The notes under the pieces: generated by a model
Databases searched by the model: none
The model's input: only the letters and a program-made list of their open reading frames with translations
What the model was told of the DNA's origin: nothing
Translations under genes and position numbers: made by a program
Assembly (NCBI GenBank): GCA_003240775.1
Contig: QFNI01000079.1
Span: 1 to 14,374, forward strand
DNA length: 14,374 bases
Origin: Mesorhizobium amorphae
GTDB lineage: Bacteria > Pseudomonadota > Alphaproteobacteria > Rhizobiales > Rhizobiaceae
Reading direction: 5' to 3'
Shown: piece by piece, positions 1 to 7,162 of the stretch
Layout of the letters: the number at the start of each line of letters is the position of its first letter
Numbering within the stretch: position 1 is the first letter of the stretch

Positions 1-1201
1 AGGCGCCGGGCGCGAAGTTCATCGGGCCAGCCACGATCTGGGTGACGCCGAACTGGTCGAAGATCGGCTGAAACGGCAGATACTCGCCGAAGGGCACGAG
101 ATGCACCTTGTCCACCGCGTCCACGATGGTGCCGTCGGCGCCGACGGCCACCAATGAGTTGTAGAACAGCGGCTGCGTGCCGCTCTGCTGCGCTTCCGCG
201 CGCACCGCGCCTGCCAGAACGAGACGGCCGCTTTCGCCGACCGCGCCGATGGCAGCCAGCGCGTCGGGGCGCTCGGTCAACAGAAAGGGCACGGCGGTTT
301 CGGGCCAGACGATCAGCTCGGGCGCCTCGGCACCCTCGGGCGGCGGGCCTTGCGACAGGTCGAGCGTGGTCTGGAGCACGCGGTCACGCACCGCACCGTC
401 CCACTTCTCCGACAGGTCGATCGAGGGCTGCACGATGCGCACGGGCAGCATGCGCGCATCCACGACCGGCGCTGAAAGCCGCCAAGCGCCGTAGCCGACA
501 TGGAGAAGGCCCAAGAGCAGGGCGAGCGAGAGGCCCGTCCGCCACAAGCGGCCGCCGACCACGAGGGCGGGCGCGGCGAAAAGGAAGACTGCAGCCGCGT
601 TCATGCCAGCCGTGCCGATCTCGTGCGCGCTCTGCATGAGAAGCGGCGTCGGCATCAGCCCGTAGCCGACCGGATTCCAGGGAAAGCCAGTGAAGGCCCA
701 GCCGCGGAGCCATTCCGCGATCGCGAAGCCGAAGGCGAGCGAAAGGATGCGCCCCAGGCCGTCATCCCAGAAAAGGCGGGACAGCACGGTCGCGAGCCCG
801 AAAAAGGGCGCCATTAGGAGCGGCAGGCCGAGCACCATGAAAGGCAAGGCCCACAGAAAGCTCTCCGCCTCCACGAACACCGCGTTTCCCACCCACCACA
901 GGCCGGCAAGGAAATAGCCCAGGCCGAACCACCAGCCGACCGCAAAGAAAGGCCAGAACCGGCGCCAGAGCGAGACCGGCGAGCGCTCGGTCGCGCCGTC
1001 CAGGAGCCAGATAAGAAGCGGAAAGGAAACGAAACCCGCAGCCGCGAAGTCGACCGGCGCTTGAGCGAGCACCAAAAGACCGCCCGCAGCCAGCGCCAGG
1101 GCATAGCGGCGCCAGCCCCATAGCAGGATCACGCGCCCGGCGAGGCGCTCCACCAGCGAGGACGCGTCGCTGGCCGGCAGGGCGGACGATGCCAGGCTCA
1201 C
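1..1201 (-). CDS. lnt: Apolipoprotein N-acyltransferase, 3'-truncated by window edge
   Basis: Lnt is an inner-membrane enzyme that transfers an acyl chain from phospholipid to the N-terminal cysteine of apolipoproteins, the last step of lipoprotein maturation. The first 400 residues are present and the frame is open to base 1. Residues 1-240 are mostly hydrophobic membrane segments with the family signature FTGFPWNPVGY near 170-180. The nitrilase-like domain begins near 250 (VRIVQPS). The catalytic glutamate is seen in WPET (E301) and the lysine in DKVHLVPFGEY (K365); the catalytic cysteine would lie past the edge. I choose a GTG start at 1201 because it overlaps the corC stop (GTGA) and gives a normal N-terminus with no better ATG nearby. 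It is the last visible gene of the minus-strand cluster and is probably translationally coupled to corC. Confidence 0.97.
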   Translation of the reverse strand, partial: MSLASSALPASDASSLVERLAGRVILLWGWRRYALALAAGGLLVLAQAPVDFAAAGFVSFPLLIWLLDGATERSPVSLWRRFWPFFAVGWWFGLGYFLAGLWWVGNAVFVEAESFLWALPFMVLGLPLLMAPFFGLATVLSRLFWDDGLGRILSLAFGFAIAEWLRGWAFTGFPWNPVGYGLMPTPLLMQSAHEIGTAGMNAAAVFLFAAPALVVGGRLWRTGLSLALLLGLLHVGYGAWRLSAPVVDARMLPVRIVQPSIDLSEKWDGAVRDRVLQTTLDLSQGPPPEGAEAPELIVWPETAVPFLLTERPDALAAIGAVGESGRLVLAGAVRAEAQQSGTQPLFYNSLVAVGADGTIVDAVDKVHLVPFGEYLPFQPIFDQFGVTQIVAGPMNFAPGA

Positions 1202-2154
1202 GGCAGGGGCGCTGGCGCCGTGGTGTCCGTCTTGCGGACGATCTGCACGCGCTTGACGCGGCGCGGGTCGGCTTCGAGCACATGGAAGTCGAAGCCGGGC
1301 ACGGCCTCCACGATCTCGCCGCGCTGCGGCACGCGGCCGAGCTCGTTGACGATCATGCCGCCGATCGTGTCCACATAGTCCTCGTGCTCGCCAGCGGCGA
1401 ATGCCGATCCGATCACGTCGACCGCTTCCTCGATGGTCGCCTTGGCATCCGCCACATAGACGCCTTCGCCCGTCATCGTGACCAGCGCTTCTTCCTTGTC
1501 GTGCTCGTCCTCGATGTCGCCGACCACGGTTTCCAGGATGTCTTCCAGCGAGACGAGGCCATCGGTGCCGCCATACTCGTCGATCACCAGCGCCACATGG
1601 ATGCGGCTCGCCTGCATGCGGGCCATCAGGTCCGACACCAGCATGGAGGGCGGCACGAAGTGGACGGTGCGGATGAGGTTGAGGTTCTCCACCGTCTCGG
1701 AAAGGTCGACGCGGGCGAGATCGACGCCTGCGCCCTCCCCTTCACGCGCGTTGCGCGTGATGTGGGCGAGCACGTCGCGGATGTGGACGAGGCCGCGGGG
1801 GTCATCGAGCGAACCAGCATAGACGGGCATGCGCGAATGGCCGGAGCGCTCGAAGATGCCGAGCAGATCGGCGAGCTTGGTGTTGATCTCGATCGCCTCG
1901 ATGTCGGCACGCGGGATCATCACGTCCTCGACGCTGATCTCGCGCAGGCCGAGCACGTTGGTGAGCATGGCGCGCTCGGCGGGAGAAAAGGCGTTGGGAT
2001 CCTCTCCGCCCTCGGCCAGCGCGTCGGCGATGTTCTCGCGCGCCGTGCCGGGGCGTCCGCGGAAATAGCCCGCCAGGCGCTCCAGGAAACTGGGGCCCTC
2101 CGCAGAGTCTTCGGCATCCGCACCGCGCGTGCCGAAACTGTGTTCTTCGCTCAT
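1198..2154 (-). CDS. corC: CorC/HlyC-type CBS-domain protein
   Basis: This is a soluble member of the CorC/HlyC ('hemolysin C') family, linked in enterobacteria to magnesium/cobalt efflux; its direct activity is not settled. With the chosen ATG it has 318 residues: a charged N-terminus, two CBS repeats (from about VEDVMIPRADIEAIE, and from VHFVPPSMLVSDLM through VIDEYGGTDGLVSLEDILE), and a C-terminal CorC_HlyC transporter-associated domain ending near FDFHVLEADPRRVKRV. The N-terminal membrane domain of larger relatives is absent, as is usual for this subgroup. The start is uncertain: the ATG at 2154 has only a distant GGAG. An in-frame TTG at 2184 directly abuts the ybeY stop (TAGTTG) and would add ten residues. 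The order ybeY-corC-lnt is also found in E. coli (ybeY-ybeX-lnt). Confidence 0.93.
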   Translation of the reverse strand: MSEEHSFGTRGADAEDSAEGPSFLERLAGYFRGRPGTARENIADALAEGGEDPNAFSPAERAMLTNVLGLREISVEDVMIPRADIEAIEINTKLADLLGIFERSGHSRMPVYAGSLDDPRGLVHIRDVLAHITRNAREGEGAGVDLARVDLSETVENLNLIRTVHFVPPSMLVSDLMARMQASRIHVALVIDEYGGTDGLVSLEDILETVVGDIEDEHDKEEALVTMTGEGVYVADAKATIEEAVDVIGSAFAAGEHEDYVDTIGGMIVNELGRVPQRGEIVEAVPGFDFHVLEADPRRVKRVQIVRKTDTTAPAPLP

Positions 2155-2184
2155 CGCATCAAACGTCGAAAGACGCTTCTCCAA

Positions 2185-2676
2185 CTATTGGTAGGGATCG
2201 GGAATGGCGAGGCGGGCAAGCGCGCGGCGCTCGAGTGCCTCCATCGCCTCGGCTTCGGCCTCATCCTCGTGGTCATGGCCGAGAACGTGCAGGAGGCCGT
2301 GGACGATCAGGTGAGACAGGTGGTGCTCGAAAGGCTTGTTCTCGGCCAAGGCTTCGGCGCGCACGGTCTCGAGCGCGAGCACGACATCGCCCAGTTGGGG
2401 CGCCAGGCCAGGCACGGGCGGCTGGGGCGGGGCAGGAAAGGACAAGACGTTGGTGGGCTTGTCCTTGCCGCGCCAGTCGCGGTTGAGCGCCTGGACCGCG
2501 GCATCGTCGGCGAAGACCAAGCTCAGCTCGGCGCCGGCGGGAACGGATGCAGCCGCCTCCGCGAGGCACGCATCCACGGCAAGCTGCGCGAGCCGACTGA
2601 GCGGCTCCTCGGCAGGCCAGCCCTCGCTTTCCACGGAAACCGCGAGCGCGAGCGTGTCGGTTGCGGCCTGGGCCAT
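2185..2676 (-). CDS. ybeY: Endoribonuclease / rRNA maturation factor YbeY
   Basis: YbeY is a small zinc metalloprotein (UPF0054) needed for 16S rRNA 3'-end maturation and 70S ribosome quality control; in Sinorhizobium it has also been tied to small-RNA regulation. The 163-residue product carries the hallmark HGxLHxxGxDH site as HGLLHVLGHDH, with zinc-ligand histidines H126, H130 and H136. It also has the conserved NVLSFP segment (76-81) and a GDVVL strand near 97-101. The ATG at 2676 lies two bases after the phoH stop, so translation is probably coupled. Length and motifs match the family. The proline-rich insert after NVLSFP (PAPPQPPVPG) is a small lineage feature. Confidence 0.97.
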   Translation of the reverse strand: MAQAATDTLALAVSVESEGWPAEEPLSRLAQLAVDACLAEAAASVPAGAELSLVFADDAAVQALNRDWRGKDKPTNVLSFPAPPQPPVPGLAPQLGDVVLALETVRAEALAENKPFEHHLSHLIVHGLLHVLGHDHEDEAEAEAMEALERRALARLAIPDPYQ

Positions 2677-2678
2677 GA

Positions 2679-3737
2679 TCAGCGGGCGTCGTCCACGGCC
2701 ACGCCGCGCGCGATGCGGGCGTCGCGATCGTAGGCCGCGACGATCTCGGCAACGAGCGCGTGGCGCACCACGTCCTTCTCGTTGAAGCGCACGGTGACGA
2801 TGCCCGAAACGCCGTCGAGCACGCGAAGCGCCTCGACGAGACCCGAGCGTGTGTTCGACGGCAGGTCGATCTGGGTGGGGTCGCCGGTCACGATCATGCG
2901 GGAGTTCTCGCCCAAGCGGGTCAGGAACATCTTCATCTGCATGGGCGTGGTGTTCTGCGCCTCGTCGAGGATCACGGCGGAATGCGCGAGCGTGCGGCCG
3001 CGCATGAAGGCCAAGGGTGCGATCTCGATCACGCCTGCGGTCAGCGCGCGCTCCACCCGGTCGGATGGCATCATGTCGTAGAGCGCGTCGTAGAGCGGGC
3101 GAAGGTAGGGATCGACCTTCTCCTTCATGTCGCCGGGCAGGAAGCCCAGCCGCTCGCCGGCTTCCACTGCGGGGCGCGAGAGGATGATGCGCTCCACGAG
3201 GCCGCGCTCAAGCAGCATCGCCGCGTGCGCCACCGCGAGATAGGTCTTGCCGGTGCCGGCCGGGCCGATGCCGAACACCATCTCGGAACGTTCCAGCGCC
3301 CGCATATAGGCGTCTTGGTTCACCGTGCGGGCGTAGATCGTTTTCTTGCGCGTGGAAATCTGCGCGGCAGCCAGCCGCGTCTTGCGCTCCATGGTGGGCA
3401 GAACGAGCTGGTCCTCGGGCGCAACCGCCATGCGCACGGCGCCGTCCACGTCCGATGCCGAGATTTCCGTTCCCTTCTGGAGCACGGCATAGAGCGCATC
3501 GAGCGCGCGCCTAGCCTGCTCGGCGGCCACCGCATTGCCGCGGATGGTCAGCTGGTTGCCGCGCGAGCGGATGTCGACGCCGAGCTTCTGCTCGATGCGC
3601 GCCAGGTTCTCGTCGAACTGGCCGTAGAGCGCGCTCGCGTGTTTGTTGTTGTCGAAGGTGAGCACGACATGGGTCATGTCGGATGCGCCGGTCGCGGGCG
3701 CAGGCGTGGCAGGCTTGGGTTCCGCGGCAGCGTTCAA
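2679..3737 (-). CDS. phoH: PhoH-family ATPase (TTG start)
   Basis: This is a cytoplasmic P-loop ATPase of the PhoH/YbeZ family, thought to act with YbeY in RNA metabolism; an ATP-dependent RNA helicase role is proposed for relatives. In 352 residues it shows an N-terminal RNA-binding-like region (about 21-100, with DIRSRGNQLTIRGN), a Walker A loop GPAGTGKT (158-165), Walker B VILDEAQ with D258/E259, and the GDPTQIDLP motif (285-293). I prefer the TTG at 3737: GGAG at 3746-3749 sits eight bases upstream. The first in-frame ATG (3677) lacks any Shine-Dalgarno and would cut 20 residues. It follows miaB by 28 bp, as in the E. coli order miaB-ybeZ-ybeY-ybeX-lnt. Confidence 0.96.
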   Translation of the reverse strand: MNAAAEPKPATPAPATGASDMTHVVLTFDNNKHASALYGQFDENLARIEQKLGVDIRSRGNQLTIRGNAVAAEQARRALDALYAVLQKGTEISASDVDGAVRMAVAPEDQLVLPTMERKTRLAAAQISTRKKTIYARTVNQDAYMRALERSEMVFGIGPAGTGKTYLAVAHAAMLLERGLVERIILSRPAVEAGERLGFLPGDMKEKVDPYLRPLYDALYDMMPSDRVERALTAGVIEIAPLAFMRGRTLAHSAVILDEAQNTTPMQMKMFLTRLGENSRMIVTGDPTQIDLPSNTRSGLVEALRVLDGVSGIVTVRFNEKDVVRHALVAEIVAAYDRDARIARGVAVDDAR

Positions 3738-3745
3738 GCAGGAAA

Positions 3746-3749
3746 CTCC
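3746..3749 (-). promoter_or_regulatory. Shine-Dalgarno that decides the phoH TTG start
   Basis: On the minus strand this reads GGAG, eight bases before the TTG at 3737. No comparable purine stretch precedes the downstream in-frame ATG at 3677. This is why the TTG is annotated as the start. Confidence 0.6.
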
Positions 3750-3765
3750 AGGTGGGAAGGTGCCG

Positions 3766-5157
3766 TCATGCGGCTTCGGCCATCAGCGTGTTGAAGCCGG
3801 TATCGGTGACACGAACACGACGGAGATCGCCGATCTCGCCAAGTTCGGATGCGACCACCACGGGCTGGAGCCAGGGCGAGCGGCCGACCTTCTGGTCGGG
3901 CCGGCGGCCGGGCTTCTCGATCAGGAGGTCGATGGTCTGCCCGACAAGCGCCCGGTTGAAGGCCGCCTGCTGGCGCACCATCAGCTCCTGAAGGCGGGCA
4001 AGCCGCTCGGTCTTGATCTCTTCGCTCACCTGATCGCCCAGTTCCGCCCCCGGCGTGCCGGGACGGGTGGAATATTTGAACGTGAAAGCCTGCGCGTAGC
4101 CGACTTCTTCCGCAAGACGCAAAGTATCCTGAAAGTCTGCTTCGGTCTCACCTGGAAAGCCCACGATGAAATCGCCGGACATGGCGATGTCGGAGCGCGC
4201 GGCGCGGATGCGCTCGACGAGGCGGAGATAGTCGGCGGCCTTGTGACGGCGGTTCATGGCTTTCAGGATGCGATCCGAACCCGACTGCACGGGAAGATGC
4301 AGATAGGGCATCAGGGCCGGCAGGTCACGGTGGGCGGCGATGAGCGCATCATCCATGTCGCGCGGATGGCTGGTGGTGTAGCGCAGCCTGGCTATTCCCG
4401 GCACTTCGGCCAAGCGGAACAAAAGCTCGCCCAGGCCCCATTCGCGCCCATCGGGGCCAAGGCCGTGCCAGGCGTTCACGTTCTGCCCCAGCAGCGTCAC
4501 CTCGCGCACGCCGGCTTCCGCCAGGCGCTCGGCTTCCTGGAGGATGCGCGCGACGGGGCGCGAGGTCTCCGAGCCGCGGGTATAGGGCACCACGCAAAAG
4601 GTGCAGAACTTGTCGCAGCCTTCCTGCACGGTGAGAAAGGCGGCCACCCCCCGCGCCGCGATCGCCGCGCGCGGCTGCAAAGGCAGCCCGTCGAACTTGC
4701 TTTCGGTGGGATAGTCGGTCGCCACCACGCGCTCGCCCGCGCGGGCCCGTTCGACGGCATCGGGCAAGAGGTGATAGGTCTGCGGGCCGATCACGAAATC
4801 GACGGCTTTCTCGCGGCGCAGCATCTCCGCCCCTTCGGCCTGCGCCACGCAGCCGGCGATGCCGACCAGTGTTTCCTTGCCCGCGCCGGCGCGCTCGCCC
4901 TTGAGCTTGCGGATGCGCCCGAGCTCCGAATAGACCTTTTCGGCGGCTTTCTCGCGGATGTGGCAGGTGTTGAGGAGAACGAGATCGGCCTCCTCGATCC
5001 GGTCGGTCTCGCGATAGCCCTGGGCGCCCAGCGCATCGCTCATGCGCTGGCTGTCATAGACGTTCATCTGGCAGCCATAGGTCTTCAGAAAGACCTTGCG
5101 CTCTTCGGCCGGGCTCGTCTCGGTCGGCTGTGCCCGGTTCGGGATTTGCTGGATCAT
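3766..5157 (-). CDS. miaB: tRNA-2-methylthio-N6-dimethylallyladenosine synthase MiaB
   Basis: MiaB is a radical-SAM methylthiotransferase that converts i6A37 to ms2i6A37 in tRNAs reading UNN codons. The 463 residues follow the family layout. The N-terminal MTTase domain has three cluster cysteines: C29 in KTYGCQMN, C65 in NTCHIREKA and C103 in GIAGCVAQ. The radical-SAM CxxxCxxC is CDKFCTFC (C181, C185, C188), and a TRAM-type RNA-binding domain lies at the C-terminus after IKTERLARLQELM. The ATG at 5157 gives the typical short leader before KVFLKTYGCQMN. The frame is open 231 bp further upstream, but that extension is arginine/proline-rich and overlaps plsC, so I left it out. The plsC stop lies 11 bp upstream. 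Confidence 0.97.
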   Translation of the reverse strand: MIQQIPNRAQPTETSPAEERKVFLKTYGCQMNVYDSQRMSDALGAQGYRETDRIEEADLVLLNTCHIREKAAEKVYSELGRIRKLKGERAGAGKETLVGIAGCVAQAEGAEMLRREKAVDFVIGPQTYHLLPDAVERARAGERVVATDYPTESKFDGLPLQPRAAIAARGVAAFLTVQEGCDKFCTFCVVPYTRGSETSRPVARILQEAERLAEAGVREVTLLGQNVNAWHGLGPDGREWGLGELLFRLAEVPGIARLRYTTSHPRDMDDALIAAHRDLPALMPYLHLPVQSGSDRILKAMNRRHKAADYLRLVERIRAARSDIAMSGDFIVGFPGETEADFQDTLRLAEEVGYAQAFTFKYSTRPGTPGAELGDQVSEEIKTERLARLQELMVRQQAAFNRALVGQTIDLLIEKPGRRPDQKVGRSPWLQPVVVASELGEIGDLRRVRVTDTGFNTLMAEAA

Positions 5158-5168
5158 CGAAGGCGCTT

Positions 5169-6002
5169 CTAGCGGGTTTCGGGCGGCTTGGACAGGGATT
5201 GTGTTCCCTCTGGGCCGTCTGCGGTTGCACCGCCCCGCAGCAGGGCCGCCATGTCGTCGCGGATCACGGCCTGCGCGGAGGCAGCTATCACCTTGCGGCT
5301 GAAGCGCTCGCCGGGTTCCAGCGGCTCGCCCCAGCGCAAGGCCACATCGAGCGGGCCGTGGCGGGCGAGGAGCTTGAGGTGGAACCACAAGGAGCGCTCG
5401 CCGATCCAGGACGCCACATGGCGCTCGCGGCGATCCATGGGGATGCCGTGGAGCGTGGTGTAGGCGATCGTCGCGGGCTGCACGAAGACGTTGGCCTCGC
5501 CCCCGATCGCAAGCGCGCCGAAGAGCGAACTCTTGAAGGGCAGAAGGTGGTTGCCGTCGGCCGTGGTGCCTTCGGCGAACAGGATGGCGGCCGTGCTAGC
5601 GCGGAGGCGGCCCGCAAGCTCGCCCGCCTGCGCGCTCGCCTTGTTGCGGCGCTCTCGCTCCACGAAGATGGTGCGCTGCATGCGTGCGAGCGGCCCGATA
5701 ACCGGCCAGCCCGCGACCTCCGACTTTGCCACGAACACCACGTCGCCCTGCGTGCCGAGCACCAAGATGTCGGCCCAGGAGATGTGGTTGGCGACAACCA
5801 GAAGCGGCCGCTTTTCGCTCATCCGCCCTTCCGCGCGAAGCCGCCAGCCGAGCGCCCAGAGAACCGCGCGGTGCCAGAGCACGGAAGCACGGCCCGCATC
5901 GAACCAGCCCGTCTTCAGCCCGAGCCAGCGCGGCGGCACGAGCACCAGTGAGACGATGGCCACCACGAGCATGGCCCAGGCAAGCCGAAACGCGCCGCGC
6001 AT
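5169..6002 (-). CDS. plsC: 1-acyl-sn-glycerol-3-phosphate acyltransferase
   Basis: This LPLAT-family enzyme acylates lysophosphatidic acid to phosphatidic acid at the inner membrane, early in phospholipid synthesis. The 277-residue product has an N-terminal hydrophobic anchor (about 7-24), the catalytic NHxxxxD box as NHISWAD (H73, D78), the FVER block (113-116), the EGTT block (144-147), and the VQPATIAY strand (174-181), in family order. The ATG at 6002 lies three bases after the rimI stop. Rhizobial-type genomes often carry an acyltransferase in this rimI-miaB interval. A specific assignment to phosphatidate synthesis rather than another lysolipid acceptor (ornithine-lipid OlsA-like) is inference. 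OlsA is the main alternative, but no olsB partner is seen. Confidence 0.9.
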   Translation of the reverse strand: MRGAFRLAWAMLVVAIVSLVLVPPRWLGLKTGWFDAGRASVLWHRAVLWALGWRLRAEGRMSEKRPLLVVANHISWADILVLGTQGDVVFVAKSEVAGWPVIGPLARMQRTIFVERERRNKASAQAGELAGRLRASTAAILFAEGTTADGNHLLPFKSSLFGALAIGGEANVFVQPATIAYTTLHGIPMDRRERHVASWIGERSLWFHLKLLARHGPLDVALRWGEPLEPGERFSRKVIAASAQAVIRDDMAALLRGGATADGPEGTQSLSKPPETR

Positions 6003-6005
6003 GGG

Positions 6006-6500
6006 TCAGCCGAGATCGCGGCGCATCACGAGTGCCGCCGTGGGCTGAGCGCGGCCTTCGTCATAGTAGCGCGGACGGCGGCCGACCTCGAAGAAGCCCA
6101 AGCGGCGGTAGAGGCGAAGGGCCGCGGCGTTGGTTTCGTCCACTTCGAGAAACAAGGCTTCCGCCCGCTCCCGGTGGAGAGTGCGCAAAACCGCATCCAT
6201 CAGGAGCCAACCGAGCCCCTGCCCCTCCCAGCGGCGGGAAACGGCGACCGACAGGATCTCCCCCTCGCCGGCTGCGAGCCGCGCGAGCACGAAGCCTGCG
6301 GGCTCGCGCGCGCCGCCGCCCGCCGGGCGGATGGTGAAGCCGAACACCGGGGCCTGATCGAGCAGGCTCGCGAATTCGGCCGCGCTCCAGGGGCGCGGAA
6401 AACGCTCGGCATGGAGGCGCGCGATCAGGTCGGCATCGGCGAGCCCGATCTGTTCCACCATGAAGTCCGGCACGCGCTGTGGCAGGAAGGGGATGCGCAT
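6006..6500 (-). CDS. rimI: [Ribosomal protein S18]-alanine N-acetyltransferase RimI
   Basis: This is a GNAT-fold acetyltransferase. By family and by its place next to tsaB it should acetylate the N-terminal alanine of ribosomal protein S18. The 164 residues show the acetyl-CoA loop as EGQGLGWLL (92-100), where the usual first basic or Gln residue is Glu. FLEVDETNAAALRLYRRLGF (117-136) matches E. coli RimI: E119 aligns with the catalytic glutamate and Y131 with the catalytic tyrosine. The ATG at 6500 overlaps the tsaB stop by one base (TGATG), the best support for this start. A second ATG at 6461 (MVEQIGL) would give the more usual RimI length and cannot be excluded, since neither has a strong Shine-Dalgarno. 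Confidence 0.92.
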   Translation of the reverse strand: MRIPFLPQRVPDFMVEQIGLADADLIARLHAERFPRPWSAAEFASLLDQAPVFGFTIRPAGGGAREPAGFVLARLAAGEGEILSVAVSRRWEGQGLGWLLMDAVLRTLHRERAEALFLEVDETNAAALRLYRRLGFFEVGRRPRYYDEGRAQPTAALVMRRDLG

Positions 6501-7162
6501 CAGGGCGATTGCCGAAGGATGCCGCCCGTCTGGGGCTTGGCGTCGGGCGGGCGGATATAGAGCGGGCGCGGCTTCTCGGTCGCGCCGACCCCCAGGCGCT
6601 CCGCGCCGAGCCGGGAGAAGACGGCGATGTCGGCCGTAGGCTCGGTGGCGAGCACGGGGAGCGGCAGGACTTCGGCCAGGCGCGGTGCCGCGTTGCCCGC
6701 AAGCACGGGCGACAGGGCCTCTGCCCAGGCAGCGGCTTCCGCGAGATCGAGCGAGGCGGGCGCGCGGAGAACCGCGCCGCCGGCATCGAAGACCGCCGCA
6801 TGGATCGCACCGCGCCCGCCTTCGAGCGCGACCATCACGGGCCTGCCACCACCATCCACGGACGCCGCGATGGCTTCCAGCGTGGAAACGCCCACCGAAG
6901 GGCGGCCGAGCCCTAGCGCCAGGCCCCGCGCGGTCGCGACGCCCACGCGGATGCCCGTGAACGAGCCGGGGCCGATGGAGACCGCGATGCCGGAGACGTC
7001 CGAATAGACCGCGCCGGCCTCGCCGAGGGCCGCCTCGATCACCGCCATCAGGCGCTCGGCATGGCCGGTGCGCATTCGCTCCACCGCGCGGCCCCTCTCG
7101 CGCCCGTCGGCCCACAGGCAGGCGGCGCAAAGCTCGGCTGCGGTGTCGAGCGCAAGCAGCAT
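6500..7162 (-). CDS. tsaB: tRNA t6A37 threonylcarbamoyl-adenosine biosynthesis protein TsaB
   Basis: TsaB is the inactive ASKHA-fold partner of TsaD in the complex (with TsaE) that transfers the threonylcarbamoyl group to A37 of ANN-decoding tRNAs. The 220 residues begin MLLALDTA, the usual first ASKHA strand. The signature GPGSFTGIRVG lies near 64-74 and the conserved tail RPLYIRPPDAKPQ lies close to the C-terminus. The start at 7162 shares one base with the stop of glcB, and the stop shares one base with the start of rimI (TGATG on both sides). All three should therefore be translationally coupled. The coupling to rimI is common; the coupling to glcB is not. Confidence 0.96.
   Translation of the reverse strand: MLLALDTAAELCAACLWADGRERGRAVERMRTGHAERLMAVIEAALGEAGAVYSDVSGIAVSIGPGSFTGIRVGVATARGLALGLGRPSVGVSTLEAIAASVDGGGRPVMVALEGGRGAIHAAVFDAGGAVLRAPASLDLAEAAAWAEALSPVLAGNAAPRLAEVLPLPVLATEPTADIAVFSRLGAERLGVGATEKPRPLYIRPPDAKPQTGGILRQSP

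Noticed and set aside
1189..5172. Plus-strand open frames of 340-510 codons (1189-2733, 2760-3794, 3643-5172)
   Set aside because: These are antisense shadows of corC/ybeY, phoH and miaB, with biased composition and no domains. The minus-strand genes are unambiguous.
5158..5388. 77-residue N-terminal extension of MiaB
   Set aside because: Arg/Pro-rich translation overlapping the plsC coding end. The ATG at 5157 gives the family-typical N-terminus.
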